Positions 41,897-50,256 of a stretch of 58,314 nt of DNA are shown here, in pieces; position 1 is the stretch's first letter, and the number at the start of each line of letters is the position of its first letter. The DNA lies in contig JANMRB010000023.1 of assembly GCA_031370825.1 (NCBI GenBank), forward strand, positions 1 through 58,314, given 5' to 3'. The notes under the pieces are model-generated. The model did no database searches, was not told the DNA's origin, and saw only the letters and a program-made list of their open reading frames with translations. This DNA comes from JAENVT01 sp031370825 (lineage in GTDB: Bacteria > Actinomycetota > Acidimicrobiia > Acidimicrobiales > Ilumatobacteraceae). Position numbers and translations under genes: made by a program.

Positions 41897-42793
41897 CTAT
41901 CTCGACGCCGATCCGGCGGGGACCTTGGACGCCGCTGAAGTTGTGCCCTGCGGGTGGTCGCTGACCGGGTCGCCCAAGCGCTGAGCGCGACCGCCAAAGA
42001 CGATGGCCACGATCATGAACCATCCCCATCCGATGAACAGCCCGGCGATGACGTCGCTGAGCCAGTGAACCCCGAGGAGCGCACGGCTCGTCGCCACGGA
42101 GACAGCTATCAACGCTGCACCAGCGGCCAACATCGCGCGGGCGAGGGGCGGTCGATCGCGACCCAGCACGAGGGCGACAGCGGACCACGCAGCTGCGGCA
42201 GCCATCGTATGTCCCGAAGGGAAGGAGTACCCGTGAGCAACGACGAGGTGCAGCACGTTCGGCCGATCGCGGTGGATAATCACCTTGAGGACGTTGTTGA
42301 GCAGCAGTTCGCCGAGCCCGACGACCGCAACGAAGACGAAGACCTCGCGACTTCGGCGGCGAACGTAGTCGGCGATCGCGACAGCCAACAGCACGAGCGT
42401 CACCACGATCGTGCTCCCGAGCTGGGTGACCCATTTCAGGATTCTGATCGCCTGCGAGTGGCCGTGATGTGCGCCCCAATCGGCTATCGACTTGTCGGCA
42501 TGGCCAAGCCAGGAGTTCGTATCGATCATGGCCAGCAGCGCGCCGACCACGATTGCTACGACGAAGATGATGATGAAGCTGGCGGTCAGCAGGAACCCGC
42601 CTGCGGTTTTGCGGTCCATCCGCTCGCGCAGGAATCTGGCCACACGCGGATGACGCCAGATGGAGCGACGCACCGCCTGTTCGGCTGCGCCGGGATCGAC
42701 GGTGCCGGCCTGCACCTGCCGCGATGCCGACAGTGCGAAAGCGATCAGTGCTGCAGCCAGGCCGCACAGAAGGACGACGAACGGGAGACTCAT
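41897..42793 (-). CDS. PAP2-family membrane phosphatase
   Basis: A 298-residue integral membrane phosphatase. The three PAP2 motifs are visible: KVIIHRDRPN (K-x6-RP), YSFPSGHT (PSGH) and SRALLGVHWLSDVIAG (SR-x5-H-x3-D). Several hydrophobic segments surround them, and the N-terminal 80 residues are an extra cytoplasmic/membrane region with Arg-rich motifs. Dephosphorylates a lipid phosphate such as phosphatidate or undecaprenyl diphosphate. Its ATG overlaps the stop of the upstream PAP2 gene (ATGA). Confidence 0.92.
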   Translation of the reverse strand: MSLPFVVLLCGLAAALIAFALSASRQVQAGTVDPGAAEQAVRRSIWRHPRVARFLRERMDRKTAGGFLLTASFIIIFVVAIVVGALLAMIDTNSWLGHADKSIADWGAHHGHSQAIRILKWVTQLGSTIVVTLVLLAVAIADYVRRRSREVFVFVAVVGLGELLLNNVLKVIIHRDRPNVLHLVVAHGYSFPSGHTMAAAAAWSAVALVLGRDRPPLARAMLAAGAALIAVSVATSRALLGVHWLSDVIAGLFIGWGWFMIVAIVFGGRAQRLGDPVSDHPQGTTSAASKVPAGSASR

Positions 42794-43563
42794 GGCTGGG
42801 TTGCTGGGGTCGCGCCTACATATTCGACTTGCTCACCGTCCGGCCGGTGGTCTTCGACAGCTTCCACGTGCTGGTGCTGACGTTCGGCAGCGCGGCGAAT
42901 GACCATGTACGAGGCGATCACCGATGTGCCGCCGAGCAGGGCTCCGAAGATGACGTCGGTGAGGAAGTGCATCCCCCGGTAGAGGCGCGCCACGGCGACA
43001 CACACCGGAACGAGCGCGCCGACAGCGACGGCCAGCGCCCGAAGCCAGCGACGCCGGGTGTGCCAGAAGATCACGACGACGATTGCCGTGTAGGCCATGG
43101 CAGCACCGGTGTGTCCGGACGGATAGCTCGAGCCGACCGGCGAGGTGTCGAGGTGGGCAACGTCCGGGCGCGGTCGCCCGACCAGGGTGGTGACCGTGAT
43201 GAAGCACAGTGCCTCGAGAATCAGCGGGATGACGACCATCAGCGGCTCGACCCATCGCTTCCACACGATGAGCATGACGATGGCGATGACAGCTGTGACC
43301 GCGATCTTGACCATTGTGTCGGACATCATCGAGCCGATGAACGACAGCGAGTTCCATCGGGGTGTGCGCTTTCCGACGAACCATTCCGATACCGACTGAT
43401 CGTTGTGCACGATCCACGTGTCCTTCAACGGATGGGTTAACAGCCAGCCGACGGCCAGCCATGCGGCGGTCATCGCGACATAGATCGCTGCAAGCACCAT
43501 CGCTTCGGGTTTGCGAATGATCCAGGTGTCACGAAGGCGCTGCTTCGGCGCGGTGTTTGGCAT
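42790..43563 (-). CDS. PAP2-family membrane phosphatase
   Basis: A 257-residue paralogue of the next gene. Motifs: TLVGRPRPD (partial motif 1: Val-Gly precede the RP), SSYPSGHTGAAM and ARLYRGMHFLTDVIFG. The first motif lacks the usual lysine (KxxxxxxRP reads TTVTTLVGRP), so activity may differ. Five to six hydrophobic segments. ATG at 43563 is preceded by GGAG at 12 bp. Tandem PAP2 genes coupled by ATGA suggest a heteromeric or stepwise phosphatase pair acting on lipid phosphates. Confidence 0.88.
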   Translation of the reverse strand: MPNTAPKQRLRDTWIIRKPEAMVLAAIYVAMTAAWLAVGWLLTHPLKDTWIVHNDQSVSEWFVGKRTPRWNSLSFIGSMMSDTMVKIAVTAVIAIVMLIVWKRWVEPLMVVIPLILEALCFITVTTLVGRPRPDVAHLDTSPVGSSYPSGHTGAAMAYTAIVVVIFWHTRRRWLRALAVAVGALVPVCVAVARLYRGMHFLTDVIFGALLGGTSVIASYMVIRRAAERQHQHVEAVEDHRPDGEQVEYVGATPATQP

Positions 43564-43592
43564 TGTTGTTCCGTTCTCCAAACGGTTGAGCG

Positions 43593-44468
43593 TCACGGCG
43601 CTTGAAGCCGACGGCGATGGAACGTTGCGAGGCAGAAGACTCCGTACGCCGCGAATCCGATGCCGACGATGATGACGATGATCAGGCCCCACGACTCGAT
43701 CACCAGCCGGCGCAGGGCGCCGTCGAGACCGGTCGCATCGTTCGGGTCATAGCGGACCGCAGAACGCGTCAGGAAGAATCCGACCAGGCTGAACCCGACG
43801 CCGCGTCCGACCTCGCCCACCGCACCAAGTCGTTCGATCCATCTTCTCCAACCCGGGGACGCGCCGGACATGTCGAGCTCGTCCTCGACGTCCATCTTGA
43901 ACCCCTTGGACATGCGGTACAGGCCAACGCAGATGACGATGACCCCGACCGCACCGATCACGACCCGGCCCAATCCGTTGGTCATGATTGTCGACGAGAT
44001 GTCGGTGACCTTCTGGTTGCCATCCGGCGTCTTCTGTGGCTGGCGGGCCAGCATGATCGCGCTGAACGCAAACGTCACGTACATCACGGCGCTGGCGATG
44101 TAACCGATGCGGTGCGCCCAGGCCTTGGCATCCTTGCTGCCGGGTAGCACGGCTGAAACCACACGCCAGGCCGCGTACAGCAGCATCCCGATAGCCAACA
44201 ACCACAACAGGAGCGTGCCCCCACCCGATCCGGCAACGGTCTTGACCGCGCCGATCGGGCTTGCCTCCTGGTTGCCCGTCGTCGACGTGCTGTCCGCCCA
44301 GCCCGATGCCTTGGCAGCGATGGACAGAGCCAGAATTCCTGCGATGCAGTAGACGACTCCCTTTGCGAACCAACCGGCTCGACCAATCTTCACGACGCCC
44401 GGGTGTTGGGCTGTGAGGTCGCCAACCGGGTTGTGGACGGACTGCACCTCGTGACGAATGGCCGACAT
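43593..44468 (-). CDS. DUF1206 membrane protein
   Basis: A 291-residue membrane protein with three repeats of two transmembrane helices, the DUF1206 layout. Repeats open similarly: IGRAGWFAKGVVYCIAGILAL, AHRIGYIASAVMYVTFAFSAI and LGAVGEVGRGVGFSLVGFFLT. Function unknown. The start at 44468 is chosen because repeat 1 begins shortly after; a longer frame up to 44618 is not membrane-like. Upstream it is divergent from the iron-permease-like gene. It is first in the series of minus-strand genes leading to the PAP2 pair. Confidence 0.87.
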   Translation of the reverse strand: MSAIRHEVQSVHNPVGDLTAQHPGVVKIGRAGWFAKGVVYCIAGILALSIAAKASGWADSTSTTGNQEASPIGAVKTVAGSGGGTLLLWLLAIGMLLYAAWRVVSAVLPGSKDAKAWAHRIGYIASAVMYVTFAFSAIMLARQPQKTPDGNQKVTDISSTIMTNGLGRVVIGAVGVIVICVGLYRMSKGFKMDVEDELDMSGASPGWRRWIERLGAVGEVGRGVGFSLVGFFLTRSAVRYDPNDATGLDGALRRLVIESWGLIIVIIVGIGFAAYGVFCLATFHRRRLQAP

Positions 44469-44567
44469 GAGCGGGTAGTTCCCCGAAATGACCGACTTCA
44501 AACGACGCGCGACCGTCCCAACGTGAGTCACGGTTTTGGCGGTGCTCCGGATGGGTATCGCATCAGG

Positions 44568-45113
44568 GTGACGAACACAGAGCATCCGCCACCGGTGGAC
44601 GAGCCAGGGGAGCGGCAACGTTGGGTCGACCGTAAGCAGCGGGAGGTCGAGGAAGAACAGACCGCTGGCTTATGGCATCGCGGCGTGCTCAAGAGCTCGT
44701 CGGTGTCGTCGACTCACTCGCACGGGTGGGAGCAGCGGCCGTTGACGAGTCGCGCACTGCACCGCATCGGTGAGGTGGCTGGCGGATCCGGCGCCGGGAT
44801 GGTTGCCGCATCGCTGGTTGTCGTGTGGGCACTTGTCGGTGCGATCTACGGATTCCCGACGTGGTGGCAAACCATCCTTTACAGCGTGACCGGTTCGGTC
44901 ACCTTCGTAATGGTGTTCGTCATCCAACACGCCCAGGACCGTCAAACGTTCGGCACGCAACGCAAGCTCGATGAGTTGATACGCGCCTCGTCTCGCGCTG
45001 ATAACTCTCTGATTGCCGTGGAGGAGGCGCCCGACGAACATCTGCAGGCCCTTGCTCATTTGAACCTGGCCGACCGTAGCAGCGCGGCCGGTGACGAGGG
45101 GCCGCTACCGTAG
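44568..45113 (+). CDS. Low-affinity iron permease-like membrane protein
   Basis: A 181-residue protein: Arg/Glu-rich N-terminal 75 residues, two hydrophobic helices (MVAASLVVVWALVGAIYGF and LYSVTGSVTFVMVFVIQ), then HAQDRQTFGTQRKLDELIRAS and a short acidic tail. The WWQTILYSVTGSVTFVMVFVIQHAQDR block matches the bacterial low-affinity iron permease (Fet4-like) family, where the motif reads FLIQNTQNRD. The family name does not prove iron transport. GTG at 44568 is the likeliest start; the upstream frame is antisense to DUF1206. Confidence 0.72.
   Translation: MTNTEHPPPVDEPGERQRWVDRKQREVEEEQTAGLWHRGVLKSSSVSSTHSHGWEQRPLTSRALHRIGEVAGGSGAGMVAASLVVVWALVGAIYGFPTWWQTILYSVTGSVTFVMVFVIQHAQDRQTFGTQRKLDELIRASSRADNSLIAVEEAPDEHLQALAHLNLADRSSAAGDEGPLP
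45106..45111 (+). promoter_or_regulatory. -10 hexamer TACCGT, leaderless start
   Basis: TACCGT ends 6 bp before the ATG at 45118 and lies within the last codons of the preceding gene. Confidence 0.4.
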
Positions 45114-45117
45114 TCGG

Positions 45118-46596
45118 ATGCTTCCCGGCCTGAACCTCGACATCGCGATGGGTTTCTACTTCTTTCCCCGTGGCGGCAGTGCTCAGGTCGCTCGCTACCT
45201 GTGCCGTGCACTGGTTGGCACACGATGGGAGCCGACGCTGTTCTGCGGTTCGGTCGGAACGCTCGACGACAGCTCCAATGCGCGCCGATTCTTCACCGGT
45301 ATCGAATGCCGGACGCTTGATTATTCGCCCGCCTTGTCGGACTGGGAAAATGGTGGCGACGCCATGGCTGGTCCGGTGCCGATGGCCGCTTCGTATGAGG
45401 CGAAGGCGAACGTACCCGACCGCATGATCCTCGATCTCGACGACGTCGCGTTCGATCGGCAGGCCGCGAGCTGGGCTCGATTCTTTGCCACCGCCGCCGA
45501 TCGTCCGCCCGATGTCGTGCACCTCCACCACCTCACACCGATGCACGAGGCGGTCCGGATGGTGTGGCCTGACGTTCCAGTCGTCACCCACCTGCACGGC
45601 ACCGAGCTGATGATGTTGGCGTCGCTGCGCGATGAGTCCATCGCAGCGCGCCCAGGACGGTTCAGCGCAGAATGGGCCCAACGCATGCGGCGATGGGCGC
45701 AGGCATCCGATCACCTTGTCGTCATTTCGCCCCATGACAAGCAACTCGTCCGAGACCTGCTCCCCGTAGATCCACAGCGAATCACCACGATCGGCGGCGG
45801 AGTCGATACGGAACTCTTCGCTCCACGAAGTACGACACCCGCGCAGCGGTTGACGCTGTGGAAGAGATGGCTCGTCGATGAACCGAAGGGCTGGCGGCCG
45901 GGGGAGCCCGAGGGTTCGATCAGCTATGACGTCGCCGACCTGTCTGCGTTCAGTGATGAAGACGGTCAGCCCGTGCCCGTTGTGCTGTTCGCGGGACGGT
46001 TCATGCGGTTCAAGCGATTGCAGCTGCTCATCGAGGCGCACCACCTCATGCGCACGACGACGTCGTCTCGCGCCGTTCTGGTCATCGTCGGTGGGTTCCC
46101 CGGCGAGTGGGAGGGAGAGCATCCTCATGACACGGTTCAGCGGCTCGGCGCTGAGGCGGTCTTCTTCGCCGGCTGGCGCGACCACAGCGATCTGGCCCAG
46201 ATCCTTGGCTGCTCTGATGTCTTCGCTGCACCGGCAGTGGACGAGCCGTTCGGCCTCGTGTACCTCGAGGCGATGGCATCCGGGATACCACCGATCGGTA
46301 CCGCTTCCGGGGGACCGCTGTCTTTCATCAACGTCGATCCCGAACGGCCGACCGGCTGGCTGGTAGCTCCCGACGACGTAGGCGCGACAGCACTCGCCAT
46401 TGCGGAAGCGACGTCCGACGATGCCGTGCGAGCCGAACGCGGCAGGGCCGCAGCCGAGTTCGTTCGCGATCACTATTCGTGGGCTTCGTCCGCCAAAGCC
46501 TTTGCAACCATCTACGAAGCGGTGGTTGCCGACCCGACCCCCGCGAGGCGACGCCAATCGGGGTCAGGGCTCTCACCGGCGATCGGTGTCGCGTAG
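45118..46596 (+). CDS. Glycosyltransferase, GT4 family
   Basis: A 492-residue GT-B enzyme. N-terminal acceptor domain with FYFFPRGGSAQVARYLCRAL, middle VLFAGRFMRFKRLQLLIEAHHLM, and C-terminal donor motif DEPFGLVYLEAMASGIPPIGT (E-x7-E, in parts) typical of retaining GT4 enzymes. An acidic insertion around residues 245-280 is longer than usual. Transfers an activated sugar to an unknown acceptor, perhaps a lipid or cell-envelope glycan. Its last 85 bp overlap, tail to tail, with the DUF6454 gene. Confidence 0.88.
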   Translation: MLPGLNLDIAMGFYFFPRGGSAQVARYLCRALVGTRWEPTLFCGSVGTLDDSSNARRFFTGIECRTLDYSPALSDWENGGDAMAGPVPMAASYEAKANVPDRMILDLDDVAFDRQAASWARFFATAADRPPDVVHLHHLTPMHEAVRMVWPDVPVVTHLHGTELMMLASLRDESIAARPGRFSAEWAQRMRRWAQASDHLVVISPHDKQLVRDLLPVDPQRITTIGGGVDTELFAPRSTTPAQRLTLWKRWLVDEPKGWRPGEPEGSISYDVADLSAFSDEDGQPVPVVLFAGRFMRFKRLQLLIEAHHLMRTTTSSRAVLVIVGGFPGEWEGEHPHDTVQRLGAEAVFFAGWRDHSDLAQILGCSDVFAAPAVDEPFGLVYLEAMASGIPPIGTASGGPLSFINVDPERPTGWLVAPDDVGATALAIAEATSDDAVRAERGRAAAEFVRDHYSWASSAKAFATIYEAVVADPTPARRRQSGSGLSPAIGVA

Positions 46597-47447
46597 GACA
46601 GGATCGTGCTCGTCCCGTCATCGGGCAGCAGGTGAAGGATCAGGTCCTGGCCACGAACCTCTGCCCACAACGGATTGTGCGTGACGACGCGACCCGACGC
46701 GGACGAATAGATCGGGAACGGCACCTCGCGTTGCATGACCAGATCGTCGACGTCGAGCAGTCCGAGCCCACCAAGCCAGCCCGGTCCAGACGCCAGGCCG
46801 ACCTCCGCTACACCAGCGCACAGCAAGTGGCCTGTGTCGAGCCACTGACAGTCCTGGTGGTCGACGAAGAACCCGGGGTTGACGCGTACCGAACGAAGCT
46901 GTCCATCAACGGCCCAGCGATAGAACCGTCGCGAGCCCCATGACCACCCGACCACCTCGCCGTCGGGGCCGCAGCGCGCTGTCGCGCCGATGTGGTCATC
47001 GACGTCGAATGCGCGCTGTGGAGCATCACCTGGCTTCAACCGGTAGATGGTCGCGGTCGAGTCTGGGCGGTACTCTGCGCACGGGATCCAGAATGCAGTT
47101 CCGTCGAAGTCCATACCGCCGGGGTGGTGACGCACCGAATCGCCGATGGGAATCTCCTCGATCAGGTTTCCCTTGTCGTCGACGGCCATCACCAGACCGC
47201 GGCGGGCTTCGACATCGACGGTCGATATCCACCACGTGGAGTCGATCCGAACCATGCCTTGCGGATGGAGTGAATCGAACTGCAAGGGCAACTCGTCGAT
47301 CAGCCGCCAGCTGGTTGCCCGAGTCATCGACGCGACCGTGGTCGCTACCGCTTCATCTGTGCGCGCCTTGTCCCGCAACATCTGCATGGAAGTATCGCGG
47401 ACGCGGACCAACGCAGCGTTGATACCCGGTGAAGATCTCGTGTCCAC
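46512..47447 (-). CDS. DUF6454 beta-propeller-like protein
   Basis: A 311-residue soluble protein with repeated W/G-rich beta strands: HPQGMVRIDSTWWISTVDV, HPGGMDFDGTAFWIPCAEY, CGPDGEVVGWSWGSRRFYRW, NPGFFVDHQDCQWLDTGHLLCAG. The HPQGM and HPGGMDFDG motifs fit DUF6454. No signal sequence seen. Function unknown. Start is GTG at 47447; a start further in is possible, since the first 35 residues are weakly conserved in appearance. Its 3' end overlaps the glycosyltransferase 3' end by 85 bp on the opposite strand. Confidence 0.75.
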   Translation of the reverse strand: MDTRSSPGINAALVRVRDTSMQMLRDKARTDEAVATTVASMTRATSWRLIDELPLQFDSLHPQGMVRIDSTWWISTVDVEARRGLVMAVDDKGNLIEEIPIGDSVRHHPGGMDFDGTAFWIPCAEYRPDSTATIYRLKPGDAPQRAFDVDDHIGATARCGPDGEVVGWSWGSRRFYRWAVDGQLRSVRVNPGFFVDHQDCQWLDTGHLLCAGVAEVGLASGPGWLGGLGLLDVDDLVMQREVPFPIYSSASGRVVTHNPLWAEVRGQDLILHLLPDDGTSTILSYATPIAGESPDPDWRRLAGVGSATTAS

Positions 47448-47495
47448 ACGGTGTACATCGGCCGATCGGGCGAGCTATGAACAAATCTTGAGCCT

Positions 47496-48431
47496 TCAAG
47501 CTCCCGGCACGGAGTCGAGCACCGACCGAAGTGCCTGCGCAGCGCCGAGCAATGCAGCACTCTCGAAGGGCACGACGATCTTGGTGTTGTCACTGTCGGC
47601 GAACTTGGCAAGCGTTTCGAGTTGAAGGATCGCGATCAGTGACGGGTCCGGGTTGGCGGATCGGATTGCGTTGTACACGCTGGTGATCGCCTCTGCCCGA
47701 CCCTCGGCCTCGAGGATGTAGGCCTGCCTGTTGCCCTCGGCGCGCAGGATTGCCGAGGCCCGTTCGCCTTCTGCTCCACGGATGGCGGCCTTCGCCGCGC
47801 CGTCGGCGACATTGATCGCGGATTGCTGGTTGCCCTCCGACTGCAGGATCTTGGCTCGCTTTTCTTGATCGGCCTGCTTCTGCAACGCCAGCGCCTCGAG
47901 GATCTTGGGAGGCGGGGTGATCTCGACGATCTCGATGCGGGCGATGCGGATGCCCCACTTGTCCGTGACCACTTCCATCTGCGACTGCACATCGGTGTTG
48001 ATCCGCTCGCGCTCCGACAATGCCTCGTCGAGAGACAGCGTGCCGATGACGGATCGCAGCGCGGTTCGAGCAAGCGCATCGATGGCAATACCGAAGTTGG
48101 CGACGCTGAACAGGGCCTGCTTGGCATCGACGATCTGGGTGAAGATCGTGGCGTTGACCGTGACGACGACGTTGTCTCTGGTGATCACCTCTTGACGATC
48201 GCCGGGCACGGGGATCTCGCGCATGTCGACACGCTGCAGCGAATCGATGAACGGTCCGATGATGACGAGGCCTGGCTCGTGGGTCTTGCGGTACTCACCG
48301 AGCCGCTTGACCACGCCTACCTCGCCCTGCTGCACGATGTTGACCATCTTGCGCAGCATGAAGAGCAGGACCAAGATGATGAGGACGGCGACGACCAGCG
48401 CACTGATCGTTATGTTGCCTAACGCGATCAT
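47496..48431 (-). CDS. SPFH/Band 7 membrane protein (stomatin/QmcA-like)
   Basis: A 311-residue membrane-anchored scaffold protein. One N-terminal hydrophobic helix (LVVAVLIILVLLFMLR), then the SPFH domain (NIVQQGEVGVVKRLGEYRKTHEPGL, DNVVVTVNATIFTQI) and a coiled Ala/Glu-rich tail with AEGERASAILRAEGNRQAYILEAEGRAEA (in parts). Organises membrane microdomains or assists protease control. The start overlaps the NfeD-like stop by ATGA and has GGGAG 5 bp upstream. Pairing of SPFH with NfeD is a well-known conserved arrangement. Confidence 0.93.
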   Translation of the reverse strand: MIALGNITISALVVAVLIILVLLFMLRKMVNIVQQGEVGVVKRLGEYRKTHEPGLVIIGPFIDSLQRVDMREIPVPGDRQEVITRDNVVVTVNATIFTQIVDAKQALFSVANFGIAIDALARTALRSVIGTLSLDEALSERERINTDVQSQMEVVTDKWGIRIARIEIVEITPPPKILEALALQKQADQEKRAKILQSEGNQQSAINVADGAAKAAIRGAEGERASAILRAEGNRQAYILEAEGRAEAITSVYNAIRSANPDPSLIAILQLETLAKFADSDNTKIVVPFESAALLGAAQALRSVLDSVPGA

Positions 48432-48907
48432 GTCAACTCCCAATGTTCTTCGGCGGCTCGCACCGTCAAGGTTGTGCCGACGACGTTCGTGACGATCACG
48501 GCTGTAGAGGGCGGTATCAGAGATCCGTCAGCCGTGACGGCGAGCCACGTCTCGCCGAGCAGGCGAACGTGCCCGCTGGCATCGAGGCGCACTTCGTCGA
48601 CGGTCAGACCTCTGGAGCCGATGAGTCCGCCGTGCACCCCGCGGATCGCGGTGCCCGGACCGCGGCGGGCGAACGCCTGGCTCATCTGCGGCCGAACGAG
48701 CACGACTCCGGCCGCCGACACGGCGACCGCAGTGACGACCTGGGGGATCACGGCCGATGGGGCCACGAGGGCGACGGCCGCTGCGACAGCTGAGCCGGCC
48801 GCGCCGAACATGGCGAAGAACGCCATGTGATGCAACTCGACCCCGACAAGCACCACACACAACACGATCCACACGAGGGCCACAACAGCCACCTCCGAAC
48901 GAATCAT
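48428..48907 (-). CDS. NfeD-like membrane protein
   Basis: A 159-residue protein with two hydrophobic regions (VVALVWIVLCVVLVGVEL and VAAAVALVAPSAVIPQVVTAVAVSAAGVVLV in parts) and a C-terminal OB-fold-like domain (GSRGLTVDEVRLDASGHVRLLGETWLAV, in parts). This is the short NfeD type without the protease domain. It acts with the SPFH protein encoded next. A TTG at 48940 could extend it by 11 residues; ATG 48907 has GGAG only 3 bp away, so the start is uncertain. Confidence 0.85.
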   Translation of the reverse strand: MIRSEVAVVALVWIVLCVVLVGVELHHMAFFAMFGAAGSAVAAAVALVAPSAVIPQVVTAVAVSAAGVVLVRPQMSQAFARRGPGTAIRGVHGGLIGSRGLTVDEVRLDASGHVRLLGETWLAVTADGSLIPPSTAVIVTNVVGTTLTVRAAEEHWELT

Positions 48908-48945
48908 ACGCTCCGACTTCGGACAAACGTACGGCGACAAACAAC

Positions 48946-49491
48946 CTATTTGCCGTTGAGGTGGGCCAGGCAGGTGTCGAGCGCAACGCTGAGTGGATCG
49001 AGCACGACCAGCTTGGGATTGGCCGCGGCGAGCATCTCGACGAAATGCGAGAACCCCGTTCCACCGAGCGCCACCGTTGCCGCCCCGCGAATGCTTGCGA
49101 CCAGCATCGCGACGTCCATGCCGCGGAGGTCATCACCGGTCAGCTCGACGACTGGTTGGGTGGCCGCGGCCATCGCTGATCGCAGCGCCTCGCCTGCACC
49201 GACCACCGGGATCGAAACCGATTCGCGAGCCTCGGCTACCCCGGGATCGGCGGTGCAGTCGACAATGACCGCATCGAAGCCTTCGCGCGCCGCTTCGACG
49301 ATCGTCTGCACGACGAATGGAGCGGCTGCTCGAGCATCGTGGGTGCTACGGATCTCCAAGGGGCCGTTCCCGGTACACCGGTAGGTGAGATCGACACCAG
49401 GCCGCGCCAATCGGGCAAGATCAGCTTCGATCTCTGTTGCGATCGATTCCCAAGCGGCGCTTGTGGGACCGATGAGGAGCACCTTTGACAC
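48946..49491 (-). CDS. Asp/Glu/hydantoin racemase-like protein lacking second cysteine
   Basis: A 181-residue protein of the racemase superfamily. Core motifs: KVLLIGPTSAAW, VIVDCTADPGVAEARE with the first catalytic-type Cys, IPVVGAGEALRSAMA, and ATVALGGTGFSHF. In active hydantoin and Asp/Glu racemases the last loop usually holds a second Cys (LGCxG); here it reads GGTG, so two-base racemisation is unlikely. It might be a one-cysteine decarboxylase-like or isomerase-like enzyme. GTG 49491 follows a GAGG SD at 8 bp. It may share a transcript with nfeD, which starts 38 bp downstream of its stop. Confidence 0.78.
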   Translation of the reverse strand: MSKVLLIGPTSAAWESIATEIEADLARLARPGVDLTYRCTGNGPLEIRSTHDARAAAPFVVQTIVEAAREGFDAVIVDCTADPGVAEARESVSIPVVGAGEALRSAMAAATQPVVELTGDDLRGMDVAMLVASIRGAATVALGGTGFSHFVEMLAAANPKLVVLDPLSVALDTCLAHLNGK

Positions 49492-49551
49492 GCGGCAATC
49501 CTCGCGCACGTGACGGCGCCCGGCATCGTGGAGCCGGCAGCCGCTGTCCGC

Positions 49552-50226
49552 TCAATCCCTGTCCTGCCACGTGCAGATGCACGCCTCGTTGCCCTCCGGA
49601 TCGGCGAGCACCCAGAACGCTCGTGCTCGCTCGTCGCTGACGACGCGACCGCCGGCGACGACTGCCGCGGCGACCCGCTGCTCCGCCACATCGTGTGGCA
49701 CAACGATGTCCAGGTGGATTCGGTTCCTCTGCGGCCTCGGCTCGTCCATCTGTTGGAACCAGAACGCCGGTCCCATCCGCAATGGGTCGACGAGCCCGAT
49801 GATCTGGCCGCCCTTTTCGCTCGATGGTTCATCCTCGTAGCCCAGCACCGCCTTCCAGAACGGACGGACCGCCTCGATGTCGATCGCGTCGATGGCGACT
49901 TCGACTCCAAGTGCCGACAGCGGTTCGCTCGTCAAACCGGCCGCGGCCGCCAGTGACGAGATGGTGGTGGCCAGGGCGACGTCGGCTTCGGTCAGGCTGT
50001 TGGTGAAGTGGGTCGTAAGTGTCACGTGCACGTACGCCGGGTAGCGAAGGTCGACATCGGGATGGTGTCCGACTTCTTCTGCGGCCCCCGCCACCTGGCC
50101 GATGAATGCAGCCGCGGCTTCGAAAGAGCTGGCACGAAATCGTGCTTCGATTCGTCGCAGGACGATCCGCCAATCGGGGAGGGCAGTTCGATCGTGGAAC
50201 TCGGACGACGAGAGCTTGTTTACCAT
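49552..50226 (-). CDS. Pterin-4a-carbinolamine dehydratase/VOC fusion protein
   Basis: A 224-residue two-domain protein. Residues 1-95 are a PCD/DCoH-type domain with the catalytic EEVGHHPDVDLRY histidine pair and VTLTTHFTNSLTEADVALA. Residues 105-224 form a VOC (glyoxalase-fold) domain: AIDIEAVRPFWKAVLGY, NRIHLDIVVPHD with His, and DPEGNEACICTW with Glu as metal-site residues. PCD recycles pterin cofactor; the VOC part may bind metal or a small ligand. Fusion of the two may link pterin chemistry to a dioxygenase or isomerase step. Leaderless-type TAGGCT precedes the ATG. Confidence 0.87.
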   Translation of the reverse strand: MVNKLSSSEFHDRTALPDWRIVLRRIEARFRASSFEAAAAFIGQVAGAAEEVGHHPDVDLRYPAYVHVTLTTHFTNSLTEADVALATTISSLAAAAGLTSEPLSALGVEVAIDAIDIEAVRPFWKAVLGYEDEPSSEKGGQIIGLVDPLRMGPAFWFQQMDEPRPQRNRIHLDIVVPHDVAEQRVAAAVVAGGRVVSDERARAFWVLADPEGNEACICTWQDRD

Positions 50227-50232
50227 CGGGCC

Positions 50233-50238
50233 AGCCTA
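50233..50238 (-). promoter_or_regulatory. -10 hexamer TAGGCT, leaderless start
   Basis: TAGGCT on the minus strand ends 6 bp before the ATG at 50226; CTGACG lies 16 bp further upstream as a weak -35. Confidence 0.45.
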
Positions 50239-50256
50239 TGAACTCGGGGTCCGGCG

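Noticed and set aside
44920..46557. 545-codon open frame on the minus strand opposite the glycosyltransferase gene
   Set aside because: It mirrors the codon structure of the plus-strand gene, has no family-like motif, and high-GC genes commonly leave such antisense frames open.
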